Shown here one piece after another: positions 19,943 through 34,069 of a stretch of 64,000 nucleotides of DNA. The DNA comes from Colias croceus (taxonomy: Eukaryota > Arthropoda > Insecta > Lepidoptera > Pieridae): positions 6,262,001 to 6,326,000 of the forward strand of contig NC_059546.1 of assembly GCF_905220415.1 (NCBI RefSeq), in the 5' to 3' direction. The notes below the pieces were generated by a model, which did no database searches, had not been told where the DNA came from, and saw only the letters and a list, made by a program, of their open reading frames with translations. Within the stretch, counting starts at the first letter, position 1. Each line of letters begins with the position of its first letter. The position numbers and the translations under genes were made by a program.

Positions 19943-22900
19943 GTGATTGTGAATCAGGGCGTAATGTTGGTTAAAATTATTTTGGTTGTGTTATGTTGGT
20001 TTTACTTAGATTAATATAATTATGTGTAAAAACTATTTTTGATCTGAACTTACTATATGAACTAAATCTATGTATTAAATAACTATTCATATAATAATAT
20101 ATTTTTTTCTAAAAAAGGTTTATATAACTGAGTATGAGAGTTCAACCACTAACATCTGCTGCGTAAAGCGGTGGACAATTATTAAACCATAAGACCTGCA
20201 GGCTCTTCAATGTTTAAAGTTTAAATTATACTCCGCCTTTATAATTTTTATGAAGCTTAGACTCTGCCATTTGGATTTCTCTTTTTTTAAATGGATAGTG
20301 TGGCTTGCCGATACTGTTGCAAATATAATTTCTTAAAAGATTTAGTAAACTAAATCTTACTTATAAGAAATTGCATGGTGCATGCATCAGTGTTAAAACG
20401 TACCTCCAATTATAACGTATTTTATGTCAATATTAAGTTAAATTGGAACTTGTAGCCGACCTATTTACAGGGGAACATTGGAATAGAGTGCTATACACTA
20501 ACTTTGTGCTTGCTCTATCTTGGAGATTTAGCAGATACTTTGACTACGAGCATGTACGAAGTACCAAGTTCTTACCTTGCAAATAACGTGATGTAAATTG
20601 CGATTCGATACGAAGTATCACGTCTATATCGACTCAGTGTATGCAGATGTTTCGGTCAACTTTGTGTTGGCTATCAATTGGAAACGAATAAAAAGTAATT
20701 TTGATTAATGACTTAGCTATGATTTCTAAAAATCGATTTCGTAATAAAAAATAAATTTATATGGGAAGTTATCAATAACATTCTACGTCTGATATTAATA
20801 CGCTTTTATTAAAGTAGAGATTACAGTTAAGTATTAGTTTATTAAGAATTGTTAATCATTTGCAAATAAATTAAGGTAAGATTTATATTCTAACGGAAAG
20901 AGGGAAAGCATCTTTCTTCTTAAATTCACAACTTCATGAACATAAATATTTTAAACGTATTTCTGTACCCATGCTTGTGTAAACATGGCAAAGATTGTTG
21001 AAAATGCATGTAAAGTGCGCTAGACGTCAGTCTATTACACTACATTAAGCTAGTTTATCTCGGTGTCTTTCTTGCCAAGGATTTCTGCATATTTTTTGTT
21101 TTCCCTGTAAAAACAACAATTGAAACTGACCCATTTAAAGCACTTTAATTTGACTCTAATATTATCTACATCGACAAAAGTGACACTTCAATCAATTAAT
21201 TTTGTAATTTCAATTTGTGACAAGGAATGTGAGGGCGTTTTGTTCTAAAAATAATTTTTCACAAAAAACGGAATGACAAATAAATGATAACAATTGATCT
21301 ATTTATCCCGTTTCTTAAATCATAGTTTGTAACAACCTTTGGAACAAACCAACTACGTTTCAACTCGGAAGTACAAGGACGTGCCTCTAGGGGTGTTGGA
21401 AGTTGGCACCGTGATTGGCCCCATTGTGAACTCAATACCACGTCTTCAGACTACTAACATAAGCCTTTCATAGACGACATAGCAGACTTGCTTTTAACCG
21501 CCATATGCAATTCAATGAGATGACTTCTTGTTTTTGATTATTTGGCGATTGATTTGGAAACTTAATAAAGTTATAAATAAAGTTCTTTAAATGAATAAAG
21601 TAAGTCGGATTGAGGTACATAACTCCGGCAATGTCAGAACGAATTCTCCAATTGAAGAAAATGTAGATTAAACTCGTATTTCTCAATATTTCACTAAAAT
21701 TGAAATGACCTACTCCATTGATACCAATATCTGCTTTGAATGGGTTCCAATTAAAGGGCACGAGCATAAATCTCTGGGCTATAAAGCTAAATCACTTTCA
21801 ATAATAGAAGAAAAAAACAAATTGAAAAATAAATGATCATCACCCTCTAATATTTTGCTAAGGAAATAATTTATGTTGACAATTTTACCCGCAATATTCT
21901 ACGATACATATAGATTAAAAAATAAATTATTATATGCTTGAAATTGTTTCTATACGTATCTATTTTTAGTATTTATATTATTCGTACTTTAATGTATTTG
22001 GTGTGCGAGCTAAGGGTTATTTCTATGTATGTTTTCCAATACAGGTAAAAAGTCTAGATTAGAGTGCTGTTTTGGAAAACATCCATGGCAGTCATTGCAG
22101 TCATTCTCACAGCGCTATAAAGCACGTACGTTTTGTTTTAATCACAAAAGTCTGTCCATTCTTAATATTAAACAGGAACATATTTTCAATACGGGCTTGT
22201 TACAGGCAGTGGCTATCAATCTACACGAGACAATGGCAAGCTTTTAAGGGATTGAACCAAAATATAAGCACTCATAATGAATATGTCCGGTTGAATATAT
22301 CTTAATTTATGTTCCTTTTAATTACTATTTCCAACAGATATACATTTTCCTTTCCACAATAAATTAAAAGTTGCGCATGAAATATATTTACGAGTTACAT
22401 TTAGTGTGAAGATTTGTTTGGTAATAAAATCTGACTTTTCCTTTTTGATAACAGAAAGTAAATGATTGGATATCGCATATTGTGGATTTTTACTAATAAA
22501 GAGGTCATTTCAAATACATATTTTTTGTTACTCACAAAATGTTGTATATAAAATAATTTAATAGAGTAATGTTGTAGAACACTCCTTGTGTACAAAAAAA
22601 CTCAGTACATTTTTTGCTACATGCTTTTAAAATAAAATGTATTTCTAAACTACAAATAATGTAGCAGACTAGAATAAACAAGAATCATTTTTGTACTCAG
22701 TATTTTGCTGTCCACTCGTCTCGTACAGCACTTGTAGAATGTTGATATCTAAGCTTAGTGTCTTGGCGTAAAAAGTACATTCAATAGTGTGAGACAGGAA
22801 CACTCTGCAGGTGCTTACGTCGGGTTGAAGCTAGTAAGATAATACCCCTTCACTCTCTCCCATACCGAGGATTATTCCCTGCAGCCAGTCTATTTAACGT

Positions 22901-23564
22901 CACTTGCCATTCTGAAATCTTAGTTAAAATTCACCGTTTTTGCCAGTCTTTCTGCAGGATAAACTTATCTCATCAAATAGTGTTCTGTATTTAACGGACG
23001 AATTAAGTTTTGAATTTGTTAGTGTAATTTAGAATTTGTAAATGATGAAATGTAAAAGATAAGTGAATATTGTGAATACCTATATTGTGTTATTATATTA
23101 TCTATAATTTTGTTTTCATTACGAAGAAATAGTTTATAAATCGAATACCTCTAATATTATATTTTAGAGATAAAGATATGATTGATGATGAGACTTAAAA
23201 ATTTATTATTGACGTGATGATTTTAACAAAACGCGTCTAAATCCCATTAAAATAACGGCGTTTAAGCGTTATTTTTAGAAATGTTGGGAAAGTATCTCTT
23301 TAAGTGTAAAGTGAAGTCTAAAAGCGTTAGAATAAGAGCATGACAATGCATTGGCTCGGGTTCGCTAATGCCTCTCTGGGAGAGGATTAGTTCATGAAAT
23401 GGTCGCGTTTAGACTCAGTGTGAAAGCTGCCGGTGATTCTCAGCCAGATTCAACAATACAATCAACCGTTTCCAGGTTTGAGACATACTTAGCTCGGACT
23501 GATTACGAAATAGAACGGCTTTGAATATACGGCTTTACTCCGAGAATCCGAAGCCGTTGATGTA
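19943..23564. other. Intergenic, no gene seen
   Basis: Unique-looking, AT-rich sequence with scattered short open frames that lack codon bias, splice sites or family resemblance. Two minus-strand frames near 21.26-21.77 kb were considered and not accepted. Confidence 0.4.
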
Positions 23565-23736
23565 GGCCGTAGACAAAGTAACAATTCAAAAACGATAACG
23601 AAGTTAGAAAAGGCAAAAATGTATGGTATTGACATACGCCGCGTTAGATCACGTGGTCTATCTAATGTCAATCCCATACATTTTTGCGATTTCTAACTTC
23701 GTTATCGTTTTGTAATTGTTACTTTGTCTAAGGCCC
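23565..23736. mobile_element. 172-bp MITE, TA-flanked, almost fully palindromic
   Basis: Arms of about 75 bp match as inverted repeats: TAGACAAAGTAACAATT, CGATAACGAAGTTAGAAA and CAAAAATGTATGG occur on each side. GGCC starts both ends next to TA (23563-23564 and 23737-23738). This suggests a mariner-type target. Only about 25 bp separates the arms. Confidence 0.8.
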
Positions 23737-26700
23737 TACACTAAGGATATACATACATAAGGATCTGATATTTGAAGGGAATTTATGGAAATATAGGCTT
23801 CACAAATGTATTTGGTATCCTGAATTAACAAAAAATAAAAATTATGCTGTGCACGGCTAAACTTTTCAGATATAAGGAGATTTTAAACTCCCATTATAAC
23901 GTAACTGAAAATGTTTTCCTTGTTCATTTTTATTCAACAAGAAGTTGAGTTTAGTTGACTTAAAGTTTGGAAACTTTTTGTTTTCGATAGTCTTATTGAC
24001 TTCGTACGGAATTTTATAGAGTGAAAATGGAATCCATGAACTGAATAATTGATTTAAGTAAAAATGAAAAGTTAAAGAAGTTGATTCTGCTATCATTTTA
24101 ATTTCAAGATTACACTTATATTTTATGACACACGTATTTTGTTTTGTAAATGCTTTTTGAGTACCTATCTACGAAACTATAAAAATATTTATAATTACAT
24201 CTAATCAAATAATAAGAAAATATAATAGTGCTCACTAGAAATAAATAACCCTTTCAAGTTTGAAGTTACGCGTTTCCTATTAAGTTTTTGCTGGGGCTTT
24301 TTGATGAAATGCAATTTATTCAAATAATTTATTAACTACTCAGCAAACGCTAATTTAAAGTAAATATTATATAGCTTTAAATATATTTCCAAGAATACTG
24401 TGAAGTTGTTTGTCTTTCAAGAGCTTATTTCTCCATCAACTTGCAAGATGGAAAATGTAGAGCGTTGTCGAATCCTGGATTTCCAATACTCCAACACAAT
24501 TACTTTTTACATTCACATTTTAAATTGCCAATTTTCTTTCTTAGCGTGTTTATTGCATGAACATTTTTTTCAATAAATCGCAAATGTATTTGTTATTGTG
24601 TTATAATTTAACCTGAAAGAAACCGGGATGAGCCTTATGTGCTCTTCTAATATTATAAAGAATGTTTCATATTATGTATGCGTATCGCATAAAATTATAT
24701 GATTTAATAAGTAGGTACCAAAATTACTAATGATTATTAACAGAGAATTAAAAATAAGAATATTATCTACATATTTGAGTTTCACCCTTGTATCACCCTT
24801 GTATTAAAAAGCTTTAAAAAATAAACGACTTGATATTACATTATAGTAGAAATGCTACTTTATTTGTGTATTAACTGAAAAGCGTTATCACGGTAGAGGT
24901 AGCGATTCCTGTGATCTCTCGTAAGCCGAGATTAGGTCGGATTTGGACGAGGCAACGGTATTCACTCAGTGTATGGAGATGCAGATCTATGATTTAGTTT
25001 GCTATTGCTACTACATATTTGTTATTTACTATTCGTTTCTATAGCAATATATAATTGCATTCATGGTAATTATTTATGTTTTTACATATTTACGTAACGA
25101 ACTGTTAAGTATTGGAAATTTTGAAATGATTTGCAATATAATATGTAGATGTTATCTTACTCAAGTATTTGTTTCAAATAAATCACATCTGAATATTTAA
25201 TGAATAGTTTGAAAATAAATGAATTACGTCCTCAGCAGATAATGAAGTTTTAAACTCTCGTTCTAATCTCCTAGTCCAGTTTAAATAAACTTTATATAGC
25301 TAGGTATTATATACGTTCACTAACGAAGCACTAAATAAAGCCATTATGTGAGTAACACATCGTGAGAGTTTATTTGGCTCTTTATCCCGAATGATTTAAG
25401 AGGGCTTGTTTAGAATTAGTGGTTAACTCTTACCCACGAATATAGCGAAACATAGTTTTGAAAAGGCTTGCAAGCGCGCCCGGGGCGATTCGCTTGGAAT
25501 ATAATAATAGTCGTCGGGTACCGAGGAATATCATCTCGGTACATTGTGAGACGCGGAAGCTCATTAGATGACGCCTGAGGCCGTCACCGCTCAGCTACCT
25601 TCTATACCAGGCACTCTTATCCTCAGTCCTCGGCCAAATTAGTTTTATTATGCCTCTCTAATATGCTTAGCTATGTAAGCTAGACAGCTTGCAATAAAAC
25701 GGTATAAGATTTAATGAATTAATTGGATTTACTTATTTAGATTATAATTATTTCCATGTGTATATAATTTTACATTGTAATTTCAATGCACGGGACGGGT
25801 AATAAATTGTAAAGTGTTTAGTTAGTTTTTCTTTTAATTTTATATGTTATTAAAATAAACTATACAAAAATTTTGGCGATTAAAGAGAATTTTAACAATT
25901 CTGTGAGTGTGCGACAAGAAGCAGCTAAATTAATTGCTACAATGCATGTTCAAATATAATGTCATCAGTAAATAATGATTTGTACATACATAGAACTTAC
26001 ATTAATATGTTTTACTCTACATAGGTACTTACTCCAAATGTGATACACGTCTTGTAAAGTCCTATTTTTATCTTGTTAAATATCAAGTAAAAGACCACTA
26101 TAACAACTGTATTATACAGTGTTATAAAAGTTAGCGTTTCAAAGCTGAGTATTGTGCGATACAATAGGAATAGCAAGAATTATTATTATTTACACAGCGT
26201 CTCGTTCGACTCCACTATCGTAATATAACTTTAATACAAAGTGTCTGTAACTATGTCAGTAGGATATCTGCAGTAGTTTCTGTAGCCGATGTAATATTTT
26301 AATCTTATCATTCGAGTCAAGTTTCGTGTCCCACGAGTAAACTTTGATCCGCGGTTTAACTTTCAAGACGAGCAACTTTCATCGAGAGCTTCCAAAGATG
26401 TACGCGTGAGTAGCTATATAAAAATAATCGTGATGACATTATTGATAAGTCAATTTGTAAGATAGGGCATGTAATTTTGTTTGGCTTCATTGTTGTTGTC
26501 CATAATAGTTACTATATATGATTTAAGCTTTATGATACACAATAATGACGCAATTTTTACTAATTGGTAAGACTTCTGTTTTATATCTAATAAATCATTA
26601 ATAAAATGTTATACTAAGGAAAGTCTGTAGATAAAAATGACAGCAATGGTATTTTTACGTGGTAACACGATAACGCGGCTAATTGTTCCCGTGCTCATCG

Positions 26701-29249
26701 AAAGTTATCTTTTGTTCCGTGGCGGTGACTAAGCAGCCTCACTGAAGGCTTGTTGGGACGCTTCCGATATTTGTAAAGCTCGTGTCAGTTTTAAGACGGC
26801 GGCCAGGGATAATTAATGTGTAGAACCTCTTTCAAACTGTAAGTAATTAAGCGAACTTATAATTAAATATCGGAGAGATAATATTTATTCAAAGTTATAG
26901 GATTGTGTCAAACTTCTAAGATTTAAACTTAAATGTAGCTATTATCTTAACGCTACTTGTCCGTTTATTATTTTAGATGCTTTATGCTTTTAATTTGTGT
27001 ACGATTTAAACAATTATCATATTTCATATGTAATAGGCACATCGTATTAATCTGACGTTAACAAAATAACTTTACGATAAAGTGTAAAATGTATAAAGTT
27101 AGTTTTAATACAGAGTTCCTTTGGGAACGGTTCAGGGCAATTAACTATTAAATGTAACGTCCACTAGACTGATTTAATTTATTTTATGTTAAATGTTAAA
27201 AGGTATCCTCATGATTTATACGAATAAATTAAATATTAATATTAGAAAAAATGAAAAGGGATGTTTTTTCCTCCTATTTCTAACATATTATTTTAAAGGT
27301 AAATATTGCGGCTCATAAAAGATGGAATTAATGCCTTATTTATTTTTCTACGTTTACAAATATACTTCTAGGAACTGAAAATGTGTGATGCGTTACATTT
27401 CGAAAAAAAAAAAGAAACGTGCAGTAAGTACTACGTACATACCATAAAACGTGTTAACACACCAAATAGGTTATTGCATTTTTTTCGTCCAGTGTGTATG
27501 ACGAGACCTGGACCAAAAAGTCACCCAGGTTCAGATGTAGGGTATGACACTGCTTGGGACATTGCACTTACTTGTATACTTTTTATTACGAAATCGTAGG
27601 AAATCGTATTATTAAAATGTTGGGAATGAGATAAAAATGGAATTGGCATTTTCATGGATCAAGCTCAGAAGAACTAGACAAAAAGAGAAAAAATAAGCAT
27701 CAACATCGCGGCGCTTACTTAACGGATTGAGACAAAACAAAGTGAAGTTTTTATTCTTGAAATTTGTATAATAACACTGGCAAGCTTTTGTTGTACGAAA
27801 CTTCGGTATAAAACTATTACAACTTTATCCTTTATTTTCTGAGATTTATATTAAAATATTTAATTTAGACTTTCGTAACTTTTTCTATTTTGTAAGATTG
27901 GTAATGGGGCTCTGTAACAGCGTTATTATAAATAAAAGGTTTCAAAAATTGTAAAAAGTAATTAAAAGTTGTTTTGAAAAGGAGGAGACTTACATTAATT
28001 AATGAATAATAAAGCTAAATAGATTGTAATGATAGTGCAGTGAGCTTAGCCAGCAATCTCACAACATTTAGAGTCATTTGAGGTAACGAGACAGTAACTA
28101 GTCTCGTCTGTAGACTAATCCCACTCACGAAACTCCACAGATGTAGATACGCAATGGAAACGCGATTAGAAGGCTTTGTTTAGTTTGATTGGAGTCCCTA
28201 AAGCCTGCATTACTGGGAGATAGCACGATTTCTTCGCGTCCGTGGTTGATAACTCCAATTCTGCAGCCGAGATCAGTTAATCTTTAAGCTGCAAGATTTA
28301 CACGATACCGATCTAAATGTGATGTTGTCTGTCTTGCTTAGGACGAGGAGAGGGTTAATGACACGGAAATTATTTGGGTTAAATTCCTACGGGCTCGGAT
28401 TGAAAGATAAGGGGCCAGAGATTTGTTGGTGTCAGTTTCTGTGGTTGTTTTATCGGGATTGCCTCAGCTAGAAGCCCTAGGATAAGTTCGGCGATATATT
28501 AGTGTCTCGGGTTCGGCCAGCGATTTAAACTTGATGTGTCGGAAAGTTTCTAACACGTCTCGTGGTTGAAGTTTAAGAGATAAAACTTGATAAGTACTTA
28601 TTTATACAATTTGTATAGTAGAGTACGAGAGTGGAATTAAGCAGTTTGAAACTTTGTAACTTTTTTTATTATTCAACTTTACTTGGGGCTCTGTGTATAT
28701 TATGAGTTATTGTTGTTATTATTAGTCTTGGCGTCTTAATACTTAATTTATTCGAGCTCACAATGACTTTGGCCATGTTAACCACAAGTTTAAAAGGCTG
28801 ATAATGCTATAATACTGAATTACATAGTTGTGTGAAGCGTTCTTTATAATAAGATTTAGGCATAATATGTACTTAACACTTATATTGTCTGCTATTCAGT
28901 GTAAGATTTCTTACAAATCACGAATTAAAATGTGTCATAATATTAAGATAGTCATAACTATATACGAGCCAGATTTCCGAGCCATTTATCTGTTCCATCA
29001 TAGTTCCGTTGCAGCCGGATGCAGCCGGTCAACGGATAATTGATTATCCGCCAGTTAACCGGTTAAAGCTACCGCTACCTTGGGTGTGCCTTTCATCTTA
29101 CTCAAACGATGTTAGGTTAGTAGGAAAATTGTCTGGTCGCTGTAATAAGGTTTACGTAGATAATTGTCAGGAACGACGTCCTGTGTAGCAGCTGAACTAA
29201 TTTGTTTTTCTTATGCTGTGTATTTAGAGCAGGCTCCAAGAAGATGTTC
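23737..29249. other. Intergenic, no gene seen; some GC-richer unique patches
   Basis: No accepted exon. 25440-25620, 26640-26820 and especially 28060-28560 are richer in GC and free of obvious repeats. Such patches in an AT-rich desert may be regulatory, but nothing more specific can be read from them. Short perfect-looking open frames (for example at 27381) lack any family signature. Confidence 0.35.
29033..29050. repeat. Near-perfect 18-bp palindrome
   Basis: CGGATAATTGATTATCCG has a single central mismatch. Directly upstream GCAGCCGG is repeated (near 29010 and 29020), and GTTAACCGGTTAA follows. The group may mark the end of an unidentified transposon. Confidence 0.5.
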
Positions 29250-29777
29250 GTTTGCAAAAATAGCGGACCTAAATCTGACTTCTGATATATATTGTATAGA
29301 TCCCAGACATCCTATAGACAGATGTTGCCAACCAGTTTTGTGGTCCCTCTCTCCCCACCCCGGTAATTAAATATGGCATTCAAAGAAAAAAATAAAAATT
29401 TCCAAAACACATCGTGTGTGGTATCAAATGAAAGAGCTTATTGAGTAGATCACGAATATATAGCATACTATAACATTTCTTACACTTTCTCTAAGATTTT
29501 TTAGAAAATTTACGAAAATGCTCCATTTTTGAGTTAACTTTAAACCACTATAGATTGAAAACTCATGAATATATTTTTTAAATTTTTATTTTAAATAATT
29601 AACAATAGTCCACGGCATGTTTTGGAAATTTTTATTTTTTTCTTTGTGTGCCATATTTAATTACCGGGATGGGGGGAGGGGGACCACAAAACTGGTTGGC
29701 AACATCTGTCTATAGGATGTCTGGGATCTATACAATATATATCAGAAGTCAGATTTAGGTCCGCTATTTTTGCAAAC
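29250..29777. mobile_element. 528-bp element with about 165-bp inverted repeats
   Basis: From GTTTGCAAAAATAGCGG at the left end the sequence is mirrored from 29777 inward for about 165 bp with few differences, through CCAACCAGTTTTGTGGTCC and GGTAATTAAATATGGCA. The central roughly 200 bp is unique and AT-rich. No target-site duplication is evident and there is no coding capacity, so the superfamily is undetermined. Confidence 0.8.
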
Positions 29778-32700
29778 AAAACTCCACTGAGAGTCCGGTC
29801 TAATTAGATTACAAATAAATTGAAGTACCTAGTCAGAATTGACAGAAAATAAATATTCTTAGAACTTAAATAAATATTCTTCTCTGAACATTAATAGTTC
29901 TCAATTATTTAGCATTTCCCAAACGATAGAACAAAAGATCACAAACTACGCATGTCACAAGTGTGGTGAATGGTTATAGATATAATATGGTTGTGTTCAA
30001 ACTATTTGTAGTTACGTATATTATGGTTAAAATAAAACATTCGCAATAAATACTGTGTTTAATATTGTAACTGCTAGATGATAAAATAATTTATTCGTCA
30101 AGTCTAAGAGTAATAATAAGGTGTTATCAAAGACTTGACAGTAGGCCTTCGACCGCGAGGCATCTTGATAATTGACGCTCGGGAAATTACATGTCAGGCC
30201 GCAGACAGTTGTTGATGACGTCACGAGACTTGATTATAAACGATTTATGCTACAAATGACGCACAATGCCAGTTACAGATATTGAATTTTTGAATGTATA
30301 TTTTAGAGGATATAACGAATCTATAGGCATACGAACGCTATTCAAACAGCGTGGTTTAGTAAACTTGCATACGGGTGCTCAGTGCTCACGTATCCAAACA
30401 CGCTTTGTTACGTGCTGTAGAAAAGTAACGCATGCAGAAATGTACTAGACTGTGATGAATGTAGACCCGTGATGGTTGTGGTTAAAGTGATTTATTATTA
30501 GTCACTCACGATTGTGTAGGACCCCGTTTTATATGCCTGGCATGTATCTTCTATCGTCTATGGTTCATTAAACAGAGTAAATAATGAAAGTGAGCACAAA
30601 AGAGCAGAGCAAAAATCAGTAATTACACATTTAGTTGTATTCATGATTACTATAGAAATGATTAAGTTACCTTAAATAGTACCATTTAATATTTAAACTT
30701 ATTTAAAATATCATTTGTAACATAACGATAAAAATTCTTTATTTTATTTTTAGATTGAATAAATAATAAATATAATTAGTCTGTCAATTTTATAATCTAC
30801 TACATCGGTTCTATAGTCATCAAGAATAATTAATCTTATATCTAAATCCAAACTGAAATGTTTAAGGAAAACTAATCGTTTCTTGTTTGCAGAAATAGGA
30901 GCGAGAAGTGTTGTAGCCGCGTAGCTGCGTAGACATGGCGTAGACCAAGCTGACGCTTTCAATATTAGCATGTTTGTTTTTGAGTGTCGGTTGCGTTCGC
31001 AAATAAAAATATGAAAAACCAATAGCTATTCTTTATAACTGCAAATAAAGAGGCAAATAACCTATTTTCATGACACGTTATCGCTGTTAAGTTATTTATT
31101 ACGCAACATCGAAAATATGAATAATACCTTCGATTTCGCCGTAAAATTGTCTGTTTATTATTATAATTCCTATAGTATAAGCAAAATTTATAGGTACAGC
31201 GTATAGGTATAACGTAATGTCAGAGTATATCATAGTAGTAATAACAGTTTTTAATTCGATAAATTATGATGCATCACAAGTGCATCGTAAAAGATTAACC
31301 GTGCATAGTGAATTTTCGTCACACATAAATATGAAAATAGCAAATTGATAATAGCGTTCTCCTCCATTATAAGCAGTCGGGCTGTGGCACCATACGGTTA
31401 AGTGGCCGGGTAATTAATGTGCCGCCAAACGAGTGGCCCGGATATTCCGGATGCACCCGGCTATCACAAAACATACACTTCGTTGCTATTCTATTTTATG
31501 TGAATTTTTCTTGGCCGTTTTTTTATTGGTGTTATTAGGTACCTATGTGTTATTTGTAGATATTGCTACTATTAGAATTTATAATAACTTTAGCATTTGA
31601 AATAGAAAGGCTTTTATTTTATAACATCTTAACATTTGGTAAATCAGAGCGATATTGACCAATCAGTGAACGGTCCCCTAAGCAGTTGTACGAACTGATT
31701 AAGAACTAATTATTTGTTCATAACAAATTAATCTGTACATAAGCTATATAAAATAACATATTGAATTTCTGTTAAATCCAACATTGTTATTCACCCCAGT
31801 ACAATTAAATCCAGTTTTATTTCAACCAGCTATTTATCCAGCACAGATTCTTGGAACTTTAGTATTGTCCCTTTAAATAATGACCGAATAGAGGCGTAGC
31901 GTGATGTCGCACACTGAAACGGAACATCGGAATTCAATAGTGGCGCGAGTAATAAAAGTGGTGGCCTGTTGACAGCATTCGTTCAGTTGAGACTTCATTT
32001 CGGTCGGTAAATTTGTTGAGCGGTGGTCCGAAATTGCGAGCTTATTGCGTCCACCGCTTGTTTGTCCGGCCGGTCAAAGCTTTGTAAGCGGCAAGGTGCG
32101 CCGACAATCAAATAAATGTTCAGAAATTACGCAGACACTTGTTCACGGTTTTGATAGTTTACGCCGCTATTGTACGGGCATTCGATTGACATGTGCGATT
32201 CAATTTTATATCGATTTTATAATTCTGTGATTTCAATGTTGAATTAAGATTTAACATTGACCGTGATGATATACCTACCGTGATGACGGGATTGTATGCC
32301 TATTCTAATAATAATATCTATCCACTGTAATTTAAACACAATGTGTAAATAAATCAAAACTAAAACATCGAAAGGCAAAATTATTATTATGTAAACTTTC
32401 TGTACACAGCGAACGCACAATCCCCGCATTATGATATCTCCAGGAGTTACTTAAGTTTTAAACTATAAAATTATATAGAAAATAATCCATTAATCCGCAT
32501 CTCGACTCGAATAGCGCAGGCACTTGGCACAAGTTTAATGTACTGTAAACAAGGTATAGTTATCGTAGCGCACTGAGCCACTAAATCAACTACGGCTGCG
32601 TTCCGCGACCGTTTCTCATGTCACCTACTGGAATCGTAAGTGACAAATAGCGAATCATCAACGGTTTTTTGTTACTGGCTGAGGACAGTGACGCTGTATT

Positions 32701-32836
32701 TGTCTTAATTAAACTGGGCTTGTGGTATGCCTGTTAGCTATTCGACCAGCTGTGTGGTATGAAATCTTAATATTCTTTATTCCGCTTTGTTTACGGCTGT
32801 ATATACGATCATATTATTAAAGTAAATAAAGGAGAA
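29778..32836. other. Intergenic, no gene seen
   Basis: Mostly AT-rich. GC-richer, unique-looking stretches at 31370-31470 and 31900-32120 stand out but show no exon structure. Confidence 0.35.
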
Positions 32837-33151
32837 TGACCACGGGTGGTATCGGTAAAATTTGAGTTGTGCCACGTATTCGTGATATTGTTAATTCCTA
32901 TTTGTATTTATAATGATCATATGTATCACTATTAAGTCTTAATTATACCGGATAAATTGAAATAATATTAAAAGTTTGTGTTTTGAAACATATATGACCA
33001 CGTATGGAATCGGTAAAATACTAATTGTGTCACGTGTTCGTGATATTGTTCATTCCTATTTGTATTTATAATGATCATATTTATCACTTTTAAGTCGTAA
33101 TTATACCAAATAAATAGAATAAAAGTAAAAGTTTTTGTTTTGACACATATA
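32837..33151. repeat. Tandem duplication of about 157 bp
   Basis: Two adjoining units, 32837-32994 and 32995-33151. Both begin TGACCACG and share TCGTGATATTGTT, CATTCCTATTTGTATTTATA or a near variant, and ATAATGATCATAT. They differ by about one base in eight, so the duplication is old. No coding potential. Confidence 0.85.
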
Positions 33152-33664
33152 TCTATCTCTCTTGCAAGCGTCCTGCGTCTTATGTCATAGTTTCTATTTG
33201 AAATGAATCTTGAATGAATGTGTTCGACGCAATGTTCGACGTAATTTATTTTGAAATAGGTAATGTTTATTACGATTTACTTTTCACATTTGTCTTGTAA
33301 ATTAAAATATTACCTATGTAATAAATGTAAAACTTAACGTTCATCGTTAGTTTAAACTCGATAAAGTATTTTTTTGAAGTGTTGAGTTTATTGTCGCGAA
33401 CTGCGGCTTATTTATATAAAAACTTTAATCGTTTCTAAAAGTACTAACATCAAGCTTTAAATTGAGCTATATTTCATCTTGACACAATAAGTTTGATTGC
33501 GATACCAAGTGCCATAGTCACTTGGGCAATCTCCTTTAAACAGTAAATATTCAAACTGTTGAAATTATGACATGAAATATTATTCCAAATGAATAGAGTT
33601 AGTACGAACAAATGGTGGTACTGTATAATCTTCTTACCATGATCAGGTCCTCCATGTTACTAGT

Positions 33665-33869
33665 GAACTATAGAGCTTCACTATCACTACATAGTATAAA
33701 ACAAAGTCGCTTTCTCTGTCCCTATGTCCCTTTGTATGCTTTAATCTTTAAAACTACGCAACAGATTTTGATGCAGTTTTTTTTAATAGATAGAGTGATT
33801 TAAGAGGAAGGTTTTAGTATATAATTTATTAGGTTGTAGACCAAGCGGGCGAAGCCGCGGGTGGTAAGC
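33665..33869 (+). mobile_element. Helitron-like repeat fragment
   Basis: ACATAGTATAAAACAAAGTC begins a block continuing through ACTACGCAACAGATTTTGAT to GGGCGAAGCCGCGGG. The GC-rich hairpin-like end is shared with other Helitron-type repeats of this window, and I recall this block as a common moth repeat. The exact termini are uncertain. Confidence 0.5.
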
Positions 33870-33870
33870 T

Positions 33871-34067
33871 AATCTATACTAATATTATAAAGCTGAAGAG
33901 TTTGTTTGTTTGTTTGAACGCGCTAATCTCGGAAACTACTGGGCCGATTTTAAAAATTCGTTCAGTGTTAGATAGCTCATATATCGAGGAAGGCTATAGG
34001 CTATATATCATCACGATATGACCAACAGGAGTAGAGCCACAGGGGTGAAACCGCGCGGAGCAGCTAG
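33871..34067 (+). mobile_element. Helitron-type repeat
   Basis: It starts ATCTATACTAATATTATAAA, includes GTTTGTTTGTTTGAACGCGC and ACTACTGGGCCGATTT, and ends GAAACCGCGCGGAGCAG then CTAG before T. The terminal CTAG and nearby GC-rich hairpin fit a Helitron 3' end. It abuts the fragment just upstream, an AT-rich landing spot reused by two elements. Confidence 0.6.
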
Positions 34068-34069
34068 TA

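Noticed and set aside
21468..21767. Minus-strand frame of 99 codons
   Set aside because: Composition is that expected from AT-rich DNA; no splice sites, no repeat or family match that I recognise.
27381..27599. Plus-strand frame of 72 codons
   Set aside because: Poly-lysine from an A-run near the start and no family signature.
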